Of a stretch of 64,000 nt of DNA, positions 24,448 through 36,100 are shown one piece after another; within the stretch, counting starts at the first letter, position 1; every line of letters begins with the position of its first letter. The notes under the pieces are model-generated. The model saw only the letters and a program-made list of their open reading frames with translations. It made no database searches and had not been told where the DNA came from. This stretch comes from Cryptomeria japonica (Eukaryota > Streptophyta > Pinopsida > Cupressales > Cupressaceae), in assembly GCF_030272615.1 (NCBI RefSeq), contig NC_081406.1, forward strand, positions 210,898,997-210,962,996, written 5' to 3'. The translations under genes and the position numbers were made by a program.

Positions 24448-25330
24448 CTTTATTTGTGTTGTAGATTCTCTCTCCTCTCTTGCTTGTTCATAATGTTTTT
24501 TCCCCGTGATGTGTTTTTATATATGTTAGGTTCTCTTTGGATGACCCTTGTCACTTTGTTGGTGCAAGGTAATAAATAGGCTGAATTTGTTGTGACATTC
24601 TTCTATTTGTATATCAATTCTTCTATTTGTTGTTCCTTGTGTTGTCTACTTGGGTATGATGCAAAGCGTTGAGATCTCTTTTGGTCTCTTCAATGTTGAC
24701 GTAAAAAATACGTATTCCCTTCTTCCAATGTGCTTGTGGTTCCACTACCTTTGGGAGATGAGGTCAATTCAATGCAAATATTCATGATATACATTATTTA
24801 TCATTAGAGAATACTAACACCAGAGTTAGTGGATCCCTTATGTGTTTTTATGTTCTATGACCAATATCCTTTGATTTGTTCTTTCTTGGGGGCATATCAT
24901 TGCGGTAACATGCTTGTCTTTGGATTCATGCTACCTTAAAGCAATTGCTATCAATAAGATGTGTGTAATCACTTTAACGTGGGTGCATAGACTCTGCTCA
25001 ATGTTTCACTTTATGAACACACCATAACATGTTTTGATACTCAAGTTACTTTGCAAGTTCAACCTTTTGCTTTGTAATTTAGTATTTTTCTTTTTTTCAT
25101 GACTCATAGTAAGCGAACCTTACTAGGATAGAAGTCATGATTCTCTCTCTCTTTCCTCTATCTTATGATGTCCCTTTTATCTTGATATTGAAGTAGTAAG
25201 ATCCTAAAGTATCTTGGGGGCTTAGTGTGTCTTGTCTCTTTGATGTCTTGATGAAATTTTTTCAATGCAAACCTTTGTATTTTACCACGAGTATGCTTAG
25301 TCTCATACTCTCACTAAAGTGGGGGCTAAA
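24448..25330 (+). other. Non-coding 3' interior and polypurine tract
   Basis: No frame of note. The last bases before the right LTR, AAAGTGGGGGCTAAA (25316-25330), form a plausible polypurine tract for plus-strand priming. Confidence 0.7.
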
Positions 25331-26491
25331 TGTAGCATCCTAAATTGTACTTGCCTACAATTTGGTCCTCACTTAGGCGTCACTTTGGTGTTCATCCTCT
25401 AAGGCTTGACTGAAGCATTGATTCCTGCTCACACTAGCTACCAAACTCAATTTTTTTCACTATATGCATTCTCCCACCCTTAATTTTGGAGCCCTGATGT
25501 CTAGGATCATGATGCCCAACATTATGGTCTTCTAAAAAAGGGCCCATTTTGGGGCCTCATAATAGTCACTCAATTTGGGTGGGGACCTAGATCTCATGTT
25601 GGCATGTGTCAAAAATTCTATTTATTTTTCAACTAGCAAGTATAAAAGGAGGTATACCCCTCTCATTTCAAAAACACAAGAAATCACTGAATGAATTCAA
25701 AATCACAATTACACTTTGGCAAATTCAAGTGAGAAATCAATTAGACTTCTATCAAGCATTAGAGAAAAAGTAAAGTCAAGATTCAAGCATTAGAGATGAC
25801 ATTCATGTTCTTTGCTTTATGAAGACTATCTACATGAAACCCTAATTCCTTGTGAAGACAAACAAAATTTCATTAAAGGTATATCATTGAGTTTTCATTC
25901 ATTTTCAACCTTTCTCTAAAAGGGAAAGTATTTTACTATAGTACTTCATTTACATTTTCAATTCAATTTTATGGTTAATTCCAGAACCAGTGTTTGACCT
26001 AAGGCAAACCTCTATTCCCAATAATTTTCCCCTTTTCATTGTGTGTAAGAACAAGTATAGAGATGCGTTTCGAAGGATCGATAGGGTTCATAGAGACGAA
26101 TAGGTTCACCTTTTGATGAGGGAAAATTTGGAAGACCAAGGCAACCACCACCACTATCCCCAAAGAATCAGGTCGAATTTCTAGGAACATATCCAAACCT
26201 TCATCTTCTACTCAGATCTAGGTTTTTGGCTCTTTATGATGATTGTAGCTTACTATTTCTATTAAATTTATTTAATAGCTCACTATATTACCCTAATCTC
26301 TAAATAACTCAAATTCAATTCAATCTTAGGGAAAGAAGAGCCTCATTTAGGAGGCTTGGAATCTGATTAGAATCTTAGTCTATTAGGCTTAGATCTATCA
26401 AATTCATATCTCTCCCTAATGCAATGGTAATTAAGAAGAAATAATGGTTTTATTACATTTTATGGTGAAACCCTAATTTTCACCCTTTACA
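25331..26491 (+). repeat. Right LTR of gag-only element
   Basis: Starts TGTAGCATCCTAAATTGTAC and ends CCTAATTTTCACCCTTTACA; partner of 19509-20641. Confidence 0.92.
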
Positions 26492-26670
26492 AATCTTATG
26501 AATGAAATAATGAAAGATAAGGGTCATCTCTTTTGATAGGTTTCTCATCCATTCTTCAACCCAAACGACATGACCACATAGCATAAGGTACCCCAAGGGG
26601 TCTTAAAAGTTGTCTTATATTGATCTTTGAGATTAACACAAATTAGATTATACCTCAAAAAAAATCCATG
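26492..26670 (-). pseudogene. Gypsy RT middle fragment between two insertions
   Basis: The 179-bp island reads, across two small frame changes on the minus strand, KDQYKTTFKTPWGTLCY, VVMSFGLKNG and TLIFH. FKTPWG...CYxVMSFGLKN is the conserved RT finger-palm segment just before the YVDD box. It is bounded by the gag-only element on one side and copia 1 on the other. Confidence 0.82.
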
Positions 26671-27228
26671 TGTTGGAAACAATGCAACAAACTAAGGGCG
26701 GGGTGAATCAATTTGCACAAAAAATTACTGCAACTTAAACCAAAAAATAGATCCAATAATTAATAGTTAAAGCATGAAACAACACCACATCAATAACACA
26801 CATAACTGAATATCAACCTGAAATATTTGCTTGTGGATTTTCAAATCATAAACCAAACGAACTAAGGACACACATCAACGTCTAGAACAAATCTCACACA
26901 TCCACAACCAAAGATATAGCAATTCTGGAGCAATATGGAGCACAAACTAGAATACCAAATAACACAAGCAACTGCATAACATCCCCAATACTGAATCTCA
27001 TAACTCGATCATAACATCATGCAAACCTCTGGAAATGGGAATGAACCATATACAAACAACATACCATAAACCCTTTAAACCACATCAGCTCATCTACAAT
27101 ACATAGGATAAACCAACTCATTCCATCAAACTGTAATACTGGAATACACAGAAGAATATGTTAAAAAAATTTCCAACAATCTCCACATATGTTGACATAA
27201 ATGACAACAAATTAGCCAATGTCCAACA
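26671..27228 (-). repeat. Copia 1 LTR (3' LTR on its own strand)
   Basis: Matches 31764-32313 throughout, including GCATGAAACAACACC, ACACACATCAACGTCTAGAAC and CCAATGTCCAACA. Adjacent bases 27229-27240 read AAAGGGGGAGGT on the minus strand, the polypurine tract. Confidence 0.94.
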
Positions 27229-27575
27229 ACCTCCCCCTTTGGCATTGATGGCAACATATGAATGTGAAAAATAATCAATGTAAAGAAAGAAATCAACTCA
27301 TAACAATCTCCCTCAAAATCAAAAGGATCAACTCCCCTTTTGACAGACAACTTAAAATACTTCAAGGTTTTTCACATGCTTCTCTCCTCCTTTGACATCA
27401 ATGACAAAGGCTCAGGAATCATGATTCCCTCCCCTTTGAATTCGCTTCACAAATATAAACATTTGAACCACCAACATTGACACAGACTACTCCCCCTGAG
27501 TAGCAGCCTCACTCATCAATTTAGAGCATAAAATACCTCTATGAAGTTCACCAGACTGATGAAAATCATTGCACC
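27229..27575 (-). other. Copia 1 3' untranslated interior with PPT
   Basis: Beyond the polypurine tract at 27229-27240, the interval shows no frame above background. Confidence 0.55.
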
Positions 27576-28847
27576 TTAGTTCTCATCGAGAGGGGAAATT
27601 ACCCCTAACTTCTCTCTAGGATACTCAAAAGTACCTTTAGGCAAAGGCTTCGTAAAGATATTTGCAATATGTTCCTTTGTAGATACATACTCCAATCTGA
27701 CTTCTTTCTCATTCACCTTCTCTCTCAAGAAATAAAACTTAATTGATATATGATTTGTCTTGGAATGCAACACTAGATTCTTTGAAATATTGATAACACT
27801 TGAATTGTCACAGTATATAGCAATAGGCTCATCATAAATAACTCCTATATCCTTCAACGTTTGCTGCATCCAAATTACCTGAGTACAATTGCTAGCAACA
27901 ACAATATATTCAGCTTCTGTAGTAGATAAGGAAACAACATTCTACTTCTTACTTGCCCTAGAGACCAACTTCTTTCCCAAAAAGAATGCACCACATGTAG
28001 TACTCTTCTGGTCATTAACATCACCTACCCAGTCAACATCTATAAAAGCACTCAAAGAAAATTCATCATTCTTAGAATACCACAAACCAAAATCAACTAT
28101 TCCTTTCAAGTATCTGAATATCCTTTTTATAGAAATAACATGAGATTCCTTAGGATCGACTTGAAATCTAGAAACATGACATACAACATTCATTATATCA
28201 GGTCTAGTATGAGTCAAATACAACAAACCACCAATCATAGATCTATATCTGGTTTGATTAGCTTTTAGAGAGTCATCATTTTTTGTCAGCTTACATCTAG
28301 TCACCATAGGTGTACCAACAGGTTTGGAGTCCTCAAAACCAAATTTCTTCAACAATTCCTTCACATACTTAGACTGAGATATGAAAATACTTTTTTCCAA
28401 CTGAGTAATTTCCAATCCCAGAAAGAATTTCATCTCACCAATCATAGACATCTCAAATTCATTTTGCATCTCTTCAACAAATTTCTTAAATATACAATCA
28501 TTTTCTCCAAAGATAATGTCATCAACAAAAACTTCAACAATCAAAATGTTATTTTGATCAATTTTGAAATAAAGATTACTGTCGGTAGTACCTTTATTGA
28601 ATCCAAGCTTCATCAAATTCTTATCCAATCTGGCATACTAAGCTCTAGGGGCTTGCTTCAATCCATACAATGCTTTCTTCAACCGAAAAACTATGTCTTT
28701 TTCATCTGTCATCTGAAATCCATCTAGTTTCTCAATGTAGACTTCTTCTTCCAATTCACCATTACGAAAAGGTTGATTTGATATCCATCTGATAAAACTT
28801 GAAATATTAGTGAGTAGAATAGGCAATAAATAATCTAACAACTTCAA
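27576..28847 (-). pseudogene. Copia 1 reverse transcriptase and RNase H
   Basis: RT runs from 28847 with [14 protein letters not shown], a stop at the position of the usual Trp (28638), then FVDDIIFGEND (28518-28529 for FVDD), FFLGLEITQ, YVKELLKKFGF, GTPMVTRCKL and YRSMIGGLLYLTHTRPDI. RNase H continues as DVDWVGDVNDQKSTTCGAFF, a stop at 27942, then IAIYCDNSSVINISKN and HISIKFYFLREKV, ending at 27576. Stops replace Gln or Trp codons. Confidence 0.92.
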
Positions 28848-29864
28848 TTTTAGCTACCAGAGAAAATGTCTCCTCATAGTCAATTCCTTCCATCTGTGAA
28901 TAACCCTTACAAACAAGTCTAGCTTTATTTCAGACAACTTCACCTTGTTCATTCAACTTATTTTGGAATACCCATTTAGTTCCAATTACATTTTTATCCT
29001 TAGGTCTAGGGACAAGAATCCATGTATTATTTTTCTCAATCTGATTCAATTCTTCTTCCATAACTTTAATCCAATTTTCATCTTTGCATGCTTCATCAAC
29101 ATTCTTAGGGTCAATCTTAGAAATTAAACAAATTTCTTCAGCACGTCTTCTTCTAGTCAACAGACCCTTATTCTTGTCACCAATAATCTGATTTTTTGAA
29201 TGATTCAACCTCACATGCTTGGGAGTTTTATGATTTTCTTGAATTCCAGTTTCTCGAACTCTTCTTCTGCACTAGCATCTGCACCTTCATTCTCGGACTT
29301 TTCCGAAGCAATCTGAACTTGATTTTGGGTTTGTACTAGCTTTCCTTTGTCTGAACTGGCATCCTGATCATTAAAATCATATCTGCAAGATTTAATGTGT
29401 CTTATATTACCTTCATCAACCTTCACATTAGCACTTTCAACCATCTTTCTCAATATTTTATTATAACACCAATAGGCTTTACTTTTAGTTGAATAACCAA
29501 GAAAGATTCCTTCATCACATCTAGCATCAAATTTTCCAAGATCTTCATCTCTTTTGATATAGCATTTACTACCAAATTTTTTAAAATATCTAACAGTAGG
29601 AGCATGACCAAACCATAACTCATAAGGAGTCTTACCAGTATCACCTTTGGCATTCACCTGGTTAAGAGTGTATACTGCAGTACTCACAACTTCTCTCCAA
29701 AAAACATGCAGAATATTTCCTTCAATCATCATGGTTCTAGTAGCCTCTTGAACTATTATATTCTTCCTCTCTACAACACCATTCTGTCGTGGAGTCCTAG
29801 GAGTAGATAAATGTCTCTTAACTCCATGCTCTTCACAGTATGCATTAAACTCACTGGAAGTGAA
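28848..29864 (-). pseudogene. Copia 1 integrase C-terminal part and RT N-terminal part
   Basis: 29732-29211 encodes FWREVVSTAVYTLNQVN, KTPYELWFGHAPTVRYFKKF, GSKCYIKRDEDLGKFDARCD, EGIFLGYSTKSKAYWCYN, the integrase C-terminal copia signature. 29214-28930 gives the RT entry: EACKDENWIKVMEEELNQIE, NNTWILVPRPKDKNVIGTKW, VFQNKLNEQGEVV. A stop and frame changes between 28930 and 28847 separate this from the rest of RT. Confidence 0.9.
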
Positions 29865-30281
29865 TTATCCACCTCTGTTAGATATTAGACACTTCAACTT
29901 CATTCCAGTCTCAGTTTCAACTCTAGCTTTGAAAATATTGAACTTCTCCAATGCTTCAGACTTCTCCCTTAAGAAGGTAACCCACATCATCCATGAATAG
30001 TCATCAATCAACAACATGAAATACTTGTCACCCTGCAAGATTCTCACTCTAGAAGGACCACATAGATCAATATGCCCAAGATCCAACAATCCATTAGAAT
30101 TATATTGTTTTCTCTTTTAAGTAACTCGTGTTTGCTTCCCTAATTGACATTCCTTACATACTGGATTAGAAGTCTTTATTAACTTCAGTAGATCTCTCAC
30201 TGCCCGAGTAGAACTTATCTTAACTATATAGTCAAAATTTACATGACACATCCTTTTATGCCATAACCAACTTTCATCAAT
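29865..30281 (-). pseudogene. Copia 1 integrase core with zinc-binding region
   Basis: From 30281 the strand reads WLWHKRMCHVNFDYIVKIS and CKECQLGKQ (GAG_pre-integrase zinc motif), a stop near 30117, then LGHIDLCGPSRVRI, DDYSWMMWVTFLREKSEALE and LISNRGG with a stop at 29868. The motif normally reading DNGGE is altered to NRGG, so the second catalytic Asp is lost. The Glu motif follows as NGVVERKN near 29770. Confidence 0.88.
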
Positions 30282-31670
30282 CTAAGCAATCAGACAACTT
30301 TTACCACCAACATTCAAGTGAAAGATATTACCTTTAGTCTTTGTACCTAATGCAATCTCAATTTTGAAGCTACTCAAGATCTCATATTTTTCATTCTTGA
30401 ATTGCAAGTTATATCCCTTATCAACCATTTGACCAACACTCAAAAGATTATGCTTTAAACCTTCAACATACAACACATCATTAATATTATGCTTACCATC
30501 AAGAGAAACAAAACCTCTACCATGGATTACACAAACTCTGTTATCACCAAATCTTACTATACCACCATCATACCTTTCCAAATTTACAAATTTACTCTTA
30601 TCATCTGTCATATGATGAGAGCAACCACTGTCAATTACCCATTCATCTTTCTCCTCAACTTTAGCAACTAAAGCTTTCTCCTTATTAGTACACCTTTTAG
30701 AATCTGTAGCTACAGGATCATCTTCCTTGATAGCAATGAACACAAATTCATCTCCTGAATTCCCCTTATTCGACTCATCATCTGTAAGACCTTCATCAAC
30801 AACATAATAACACTTCTTTTGATATTTAGGCTTATATGGCTTAAATGGCTTCTTAGAATTTCTCTCTACTTCCAGACACCTTGATGCAAAATATCCTATC
30901 TTAATACATGAAAAACATTTAAGAGGTAACTTTCCTTCATACTTGCAAGCACCTTGAGGCAATCTTTTGGCAATAAGTGCTTCAAGCTCCTCAAGCTCTC
31001 TTTCTTCATCTTCCATCTCTTTCTCATATCTAGATATTCTTGTATAACTTTCTTCCGGATCATGTCGATGCTTCCCAAAAACAATAGATTTGAATGTAGA
31101 TTCAGTCTTAGGAAGAGAGTCTCCAAACTCACTCAGCTCAAAAGCAACAAGCTTACCAATCAACATGTCTCTTGTCACATTTGTCACAGTTTGGATACCA
31201 TCAATAGCAACAATTTTATGTTTTTAAGCGGGAGGTAATGATCTCAACACTTTAGCAACAATCTCATATTCTTCTAAAACTCCACCGATACATATGATTC
31301 CACACACAAGCTCATTCACTTTCTGCATATAAAAATTAATGTTCTCATCTTCACTCATCTTCAGGTTCTCATATTTACCCTTCAAGCTTTGCAACTTAGC
31401 AATCTTCACACAACTATCACCTTTATGCAAGGTCTACAACTTTACCCAAATATCATGAGCAGTCTCTAAGTCCATCACATTAGTCATCTCAGAATCTAAC
31501 AAGGCACTCATCAATGCTTCCTTGGCTCTAATATTGAAATTTTCTTCCTTTATCTCATCCAGAGTAGTAGGACCATTATATAAATTCTTAGTAATCTTCC
31601 AGTACCCTTCTCTAATGCATCTCAAATGACATTGCATCCGTCTATTCCAGAGAGTAGTTCGTTCCATCAA
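30282..31670 (-). pseudogene. Copia 1 gag and protease
   Basis: Gag runs in one frame from 31670 with stops at 31434 and 31224: EALMSALLDSEMTNVMDLET, then LQSLKGKYENLKMSEDENIN and VLRSLPPA. The zinc knuckle CFSCIKIGYFASRC has Tyr where CX2CX4HX4C needs His. Protease shows WVIDSGCSHHMTDDKSKF with an intact DSG, then VLYVEGLKHNLLSVGQM. It ends in a stop at 30282. Confidence 0.92.
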
Positions 31671-31750
31671 ATCTCAGACTATCCTTCTTGAAAGAAAAGG
31701 TTGCCATCTCAGATGTCCTCAAACAGTCAAGATTCTTCCAGAGGATCTAT

Positions 31751-31761
31751 CTCTGATACCA
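31751..31761 (-). other. Copia 1 primer-binding site
   Basis: The minus strand reads TGGTATCAGAG two bases inside the 5' LTR. This matches the initiator-Met tRNA primer site used by most plant copia elements. Confidence 0.9.
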
Positions 31762-31763
31762 AT

Positions 31764-32313
31764 TGTTGGTGACAATGCAACAAAATGAGAGGGGGGGGTG
31801 GTGAATCAGTTTGCACAAAAACCTACTACCGTGATTTGATAATTAACAGTTAAAGCATGAAACAACACCGCATCAATAACACACATAATTGACTGTCAAC
31901 CTGAAATATTTTCTTGTGAATTTCCAAATCATGAACGAAACAAACTAAGGACACACATCAACGTCTAGAACACGTCCCACACATTCACAACCAAAGATAT
32001 AGAAATTTTGGAGTAATACAGAGCACAAACCAGGATATTGAATAACACAAGCAACTACATAACATCCCTAATACCAAATCTCATAACTCGATCATAACAT
32101 CATGCAGACCTCTACAAATGGGAATGAACCATCTACAAACAACATACTAGAAACCCTTTTAAACCGCATCAGCTCATCTGCAATACACAGGCTAAACCAA
32201 CTCATTCTATCAAACCACAATACTGTAATACATAGAAGAATATGTTAACAAAACTTTCCAACAATCTCCACATATGTTCACATCAATGACAACATATCAA
32301 CCAATGTCCAACA
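31764..32313 (-). repeat. Copia 1 LTR (5' LTR on its own strand)
   Basis: Partner of 26671-27228 with small indels, including a G-run (GGGGGGGGGTGG) at about 31791. Followed by the CCATG target duplication at 32314-32318. Confidence 0.94.
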
Positions 32314-32318
32314 CCATG

Positions 32319-33771
32319 AAGGATAGTAAGGAATGCCCAGTAGTTGAATCGATGATCATATCAATATTCAGTACTGGAAAGTCATCTTTAAGAGAAGCCT
32401 TATTTAAATCTTGAAAATCAACGCACATTCAGATTCATCCATCACACTTTCCTACTGGAACAATATTCGATATCGAAGGAGAGTAGTCGATAGGATGGAT
32501 AAAGCCAACTTTTAGAAGCTTCTCTAACTTTTTCTTGACTAACAAAGCTACCCTAGGATTCATCTTTCAAATCTTTTATTTTATAGGCTTGACATCAAGA
32601 CTTAACACATTATTGTGAATCACAACGGATTCATCAATCCTTAGCATGTCCTCATACAACCAAGCAAAAACATATGGATATTTATACCTGAATGTAGCTT
32701 AGATTCCTCAGAATATAAACATTTTCCTATTTTGATAGCTTTGCTAGAATCCTTAGTATCCATAATAACGTCAATAGTGTCTTCTTTAAGGAGCATGCTA
32801 CGATCTTCAGAATGAGACAAAGGTACATTTTCCTCATCATGAGATAAGGGATGTGTTTCACAAATATTCATAACGAATTCTCTAAAGTATGCATGATCAT
32901 TCAAACACTAAGGGAATCGATGCTTATGATGATAAGAAGGCAATCCAGAATACACCCTAAATAATTCCTTGAAAGCTTCCTCAGAAGGGAAAAGGTCCAA
33001 AGGTACTTCATCGAGTGATGCAGTAATAGTGAGGTGTTCTGAATGTATAAGCTGAATAGGGAGGACATCTACAAAAATCATGTTAACATTTAACCATGGT
33101 TTTGCTTTATGAGATGTAGGTCGATATCCAAGTTCAATGTTACGATGATGGAGTTCAGGTTCCAAAGGAATCTGAATACCTTGTCCATTAGGTCCACAAC
33201 CTCTACCATCATAACTGAGTTTTGAGAAAAGGTTATACCTTGGGCCATAGATGTCATTAATTTCTCTAGAGGTCAGAGGTTTGGTGTAGAAAAGATGATC
33301 AACATGATAAGTATCACCTAGCTTAACAGATGTGTAATCATCCATTGTGGCCAAGGTGAACAAAATTTTAGGAAATCTTAGGTGGATGAGGTTAACCTTA
33401 TATTCACCATCATGAGAATCCATGAAATCTAAGGAACCTCTATTGTCACCCAAGCGCAAATTTACCTTAGGCAGAGAAGATGGTTTGATAGATGGTGAAT
33501 TAATCAAGGTAGACTCAGAGATTTGTTCTTTTTGGAGGTTTGCTTTGGGAAGATCCTCTTTTGGAGGATCCCACTTCTTTGGTGACTTCTTCTTTAACTC
33601 TTTGTCACTCTTTTGGATCTCTTTTTTAGGAGACTCTACAGAAGTAGAGGTTATCACCAGAGAAGATAATGTTGAAGTATAATTTTTAAATGAAGGTATA
33701 ACCGAGGTCTGACCTACTACTCCCATTTGACATAAGTACATGGCATCAAGGTTAGCCTTGATTGTGACCAC
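32319..33771 (-). pseudogene. Gypsy RT N-terminus and upstream linker with G-patch-like motif
   Basis: From 33771 the frame encodes VVTIKANLDAMY and a Lys/Pro/Ser-rich linker, then ITSREINDIYGPRY-type sequence and LSYDGRGCGPNGQGIQIPLE, which resembles the Gly-rich G-patch found before RT in some plant gypsy elements. It ends near 32908. From about 32560 to 32319 another frame reads RVALLVKKKLEKLLKVGFIH, PIDYSPSISNIVPVGKCDG, CVDFQDLNKASLKDDFPV and ends at the CCATG duplication. FQDLNKA is the RT motif before the palm. In-frame stops occur. Confidence 0.83.
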
Positions 33772-34292
33772 TTGATTTTTTTCAACAAACTTTATTGACC
33801 CATGAAGGGTAGAAGAAATATCTCCTAAAGCATGAAGCCAAGGTCTACCTAAAATAAGGTTGTAAGATAAAGGCTCCCTAGCATCACATGTACCAAGGTT
33901 GGGATAGTAATAGGTCCAACCTTCAAGGGAAAAATAATAGTTCCCACAACGGTATTTTTAGTATTATCAAAGCCACAAATAAATAAAGAAGATGCTACAA
34001 GTGAATTTGGATCTACTTTAATCTTTGGTAATAAATCTAAGCTACAAACATTAAGTGTCGACCTTGTGTCAACAAGAATTTGTCTAATACCAACACCATT
34101 AACATGAACAATTATCATTAACGAATCAACCAAGTTTCTTACTTTGGGAGGTGAAAGTTCATGAGGATAGAATGTAATATTTGGCGAATCCACACCAATA
34201 TGGTCCATCAATGCATTCACATCTATCAGTCTCATAGAAGAGGGTAACAAAATATTTTGCAAATCCTCCTGTAGCATACCTTGACACATCAA
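33772..34292 (-). pseudogene. Gypsy aspartic protease
   Basis: The frame encodes LMIIVHVNGVGIRQILVDTR, STLNVCSLDLLPKI and FICGFDNTKNTVVGTIIFPL. The catalytic triad expected as DTG or DGG reads DTR, so the Gly is lost. A frame change near 33860 leads into the segment ending GSIKFVEKNQVVTIKA. A single TAG at 34299-34301 separates it from the upstream frame. Confidence 0.82.
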
Positions 34293-34298
34293 AGCAGT

Positions 34299-34832
34299 CT
34301 AAAGAAAGTCCCATTGTGAGATCTTAGTAGGAGTAATTCTAAGTTGCTCGATAAGATCATAGTCACCAAGGTGCTTAGCTATGGGTTGAGGTGTTTGAGG
34401 AAGACTTGGTTGAGATAACGATAAAGGTGAGCTTGACTGATTGGGATGTTTATTCCTCCTTGTATTATACGTATGAGCAACGATGTTGTAGGGAGACTGC
34501 TTAGACTGTATAAACTTAGTATATAAATCAAGAGCATCTCCCTTAAACGGTTTCCCACTAATGGATTTAACTTTCTTAGGAGAAGGACTGGCTACAATCA
34601 TGTAGATGCATGGTCTCTTAGGCCTTCGTGGAGCCACAGAGACAACAATGACATTCACAAACTCTTCATCCCTAGAGGAAGAAAAGGTTGGGGATAAACA
34701 ATCTTTAACATCTCCACAACTAGGAGGAGACGTGTCTAGAAAGTCATCCAAGACCTCATCTAGCATATCGAAGTCATCCTTAGATAATGCCTTATTGAAT
34801 GCATAAAACTCTAAGAGAAAAAGATCCGACAT
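34299..34832 (-). pseudogene. Gypsy polyprotein segment upstream of protease
   Basis: The frame carries an acidic start (DDFDMLDEVLDDFLD), Ser/Pro-rich spacers and ends GDYDLIEQLRITPTKISQWD, the conserved linker just before plant gypsy proteases. The usual gag upstream is missing, and 34833 onward shows no coding sequence. Confidence 0.75.
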
Positions 34833-36100
34833 AAGGCATTCATGTCAAGTTCACCAAAATTTAGAGGGAGGGATTTTCTACCTTCAAGATGACAAACCTC
34901 AAGGAACAAATCTACCCTCACACTACCTCACTTTATTGGCACTCAAGTGAGCCAGGGGATAAATATAACATAAATCAAACAACAACTAAACTAATGTATC
35001 AATATTGCTAAATTTTAGAAACATATAACAAAATAAGGAAATTCAAATCATGATAGAAGCATATAAGTAGAAAGTAAATTTTACCACAAGGCTAATTTAT
35101 TCTCATATTTTGGACACCAACACAATGCGTGGACGTGTGTGCGCCACACTGTTGTTTGTACAAACAAAAAATAAAAATGCACAAGTACCCCAAAATATAC
35201 TCTCTACAACGTAAAACTTGTTTGTCACCTACACACGTTGAGACGAGGGAAATTATTAGGGTTGTATAGGGGTTTGCCTCAGTTAAACCCTTGCTTTGGT
35301 GTTTCCATCACCACAAATAGTCAGATTGATATAATGTATAAATAGATAAATGTAATATAAACAAACCCCGCTTAATGGAGGAAAACCCCTATTACATGAG
35401 ATGCAAAGATAAATGATAGTGTAACATAAAAAAACTCGCTTAATGGAGGGAAACCCCTATTGCATGATGTACAAAGAAATGATTTAAATGTGCCTAGATA
35501 ATAGATGTGTTCAATGATTCATTAGATATGACAATGCAGTATTAAGAATAAATAAGATAAGAGAGAAGACAAAGCATTTTAGCCAAACCCCTCTCTTGAG
35601 ATAAGAGTCTGATAAAACTTGATGTAATCTTACTACTATGAGAGATCCATGAGTGTGATAATGATTTTAGAGAGCTCAAGATAAGAAAAGTGCAAAGGGA
35701 GTTTTCTGAAAGCTAAAAGACCATCGAGAGAGAAAAGAAAAAGGAAGAGAAGACAAACCCATGAGAAAAAGGATGGGATTTTAAAACTAAAAACGAGTGG
35801 GAGTAACCATTTTGAACATGCCCAACCCAAGGGACATGCGTCATCGAAAGGCTGGAGTGGAATATGCCATCTAGATTCGAGGAACCATCGGGACGTTAGC
35901 ACGCCGCATGGACGTCTGCGCGTTGTGCTTCCGTCCAACCAAAGATGATCCTAATTGGAGTCTTAGGGTGATTGGCGACACTTTGTCTTTAGAGGCCATG
36001 ATGTCAAAATGATGAAATCTTGATCATGAACCTTGCCATAAATGCACCGGGTGCAATGCATAAGTGTCATAAATGCATGGGGCATAATTTATGACACTAT
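34833..36100. repeat. LTR-like non-coding region next to gypsy 5' end
   Basis: No gene. Two adjacent copies of CGCTTAATGGAGG(A)AAACCCCTATT lie at about 35370 and 35440. Blocks at 35220-35300 resemble 16395-16490 and the end AATTTATGACACTA (36080-36096) resembles 17106-17119, so the interval may contain a diverged LTR of the family inserted at 15977. Boundaries are not resolved. Confidence 0.4.

Larger units (their letters stand above)
19509..26491 (+). mobile_element. Gag/protease-only LTR retrotransposon inserted in gypsy RT
   Basis: Two direct LTRs (19509-20641, 25331-26491) enclose a 4.7-kb interior with gag and protease-like frames but no reverse transcriptase or integrase. It lies on the + strand, opposite to its host. 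The host RT peptide stops at the left border and resumes at the right border, which fixes the insertion point. Flanks AGATC (19503-19507) and AAATC (26491-26495) are probably the target duplication with one change. The LTRs differ at roughly one site in ten by eye, so it is old. Confidence 0.87.
26671..32313 (-). mobile_element. Ty1/copia retrotransposon 1, inserted in gypsy RT
   Basis: LTRs at 26671-27228 and 31764-32313 share TGTTGG...CCAACA ends and are flanked by perfect CCATG duplications (26666-26670 and 32314-32318). Minus-strand order is PBS, gag, protease, integrase, RT, RNase H, PPT, the copia order. Many in-frame stops, mostly TAG, TGA or TAA where Trp, Gln or Arg is expected, make it non-autonomous. 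Confidence 0.95.
15735..34832 (-). mobile_element. Ty3/gypsy retrotransposon (Tat-like), split by three insertions
   Basis: Pieces of one minus-strand pol gene lie in order from high to low coordinates: protease linker (34832), protease (34292), G-patch-like segment (33771), RT start (32640-32319), RT middle (26670-26492), RT YVDD end (19508), RNase H, second RNase H (18640), integrase (18085-17118) and integrase C-terminus (15976-15735). The gaps are filled by 15977-17117, 19509-26491 and 26671-32313. The second RNase H domain is a mark of the Tat clade. A gag gene and clear LTR pair were not found, so the element is also truncated. Confidence 0.8.
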
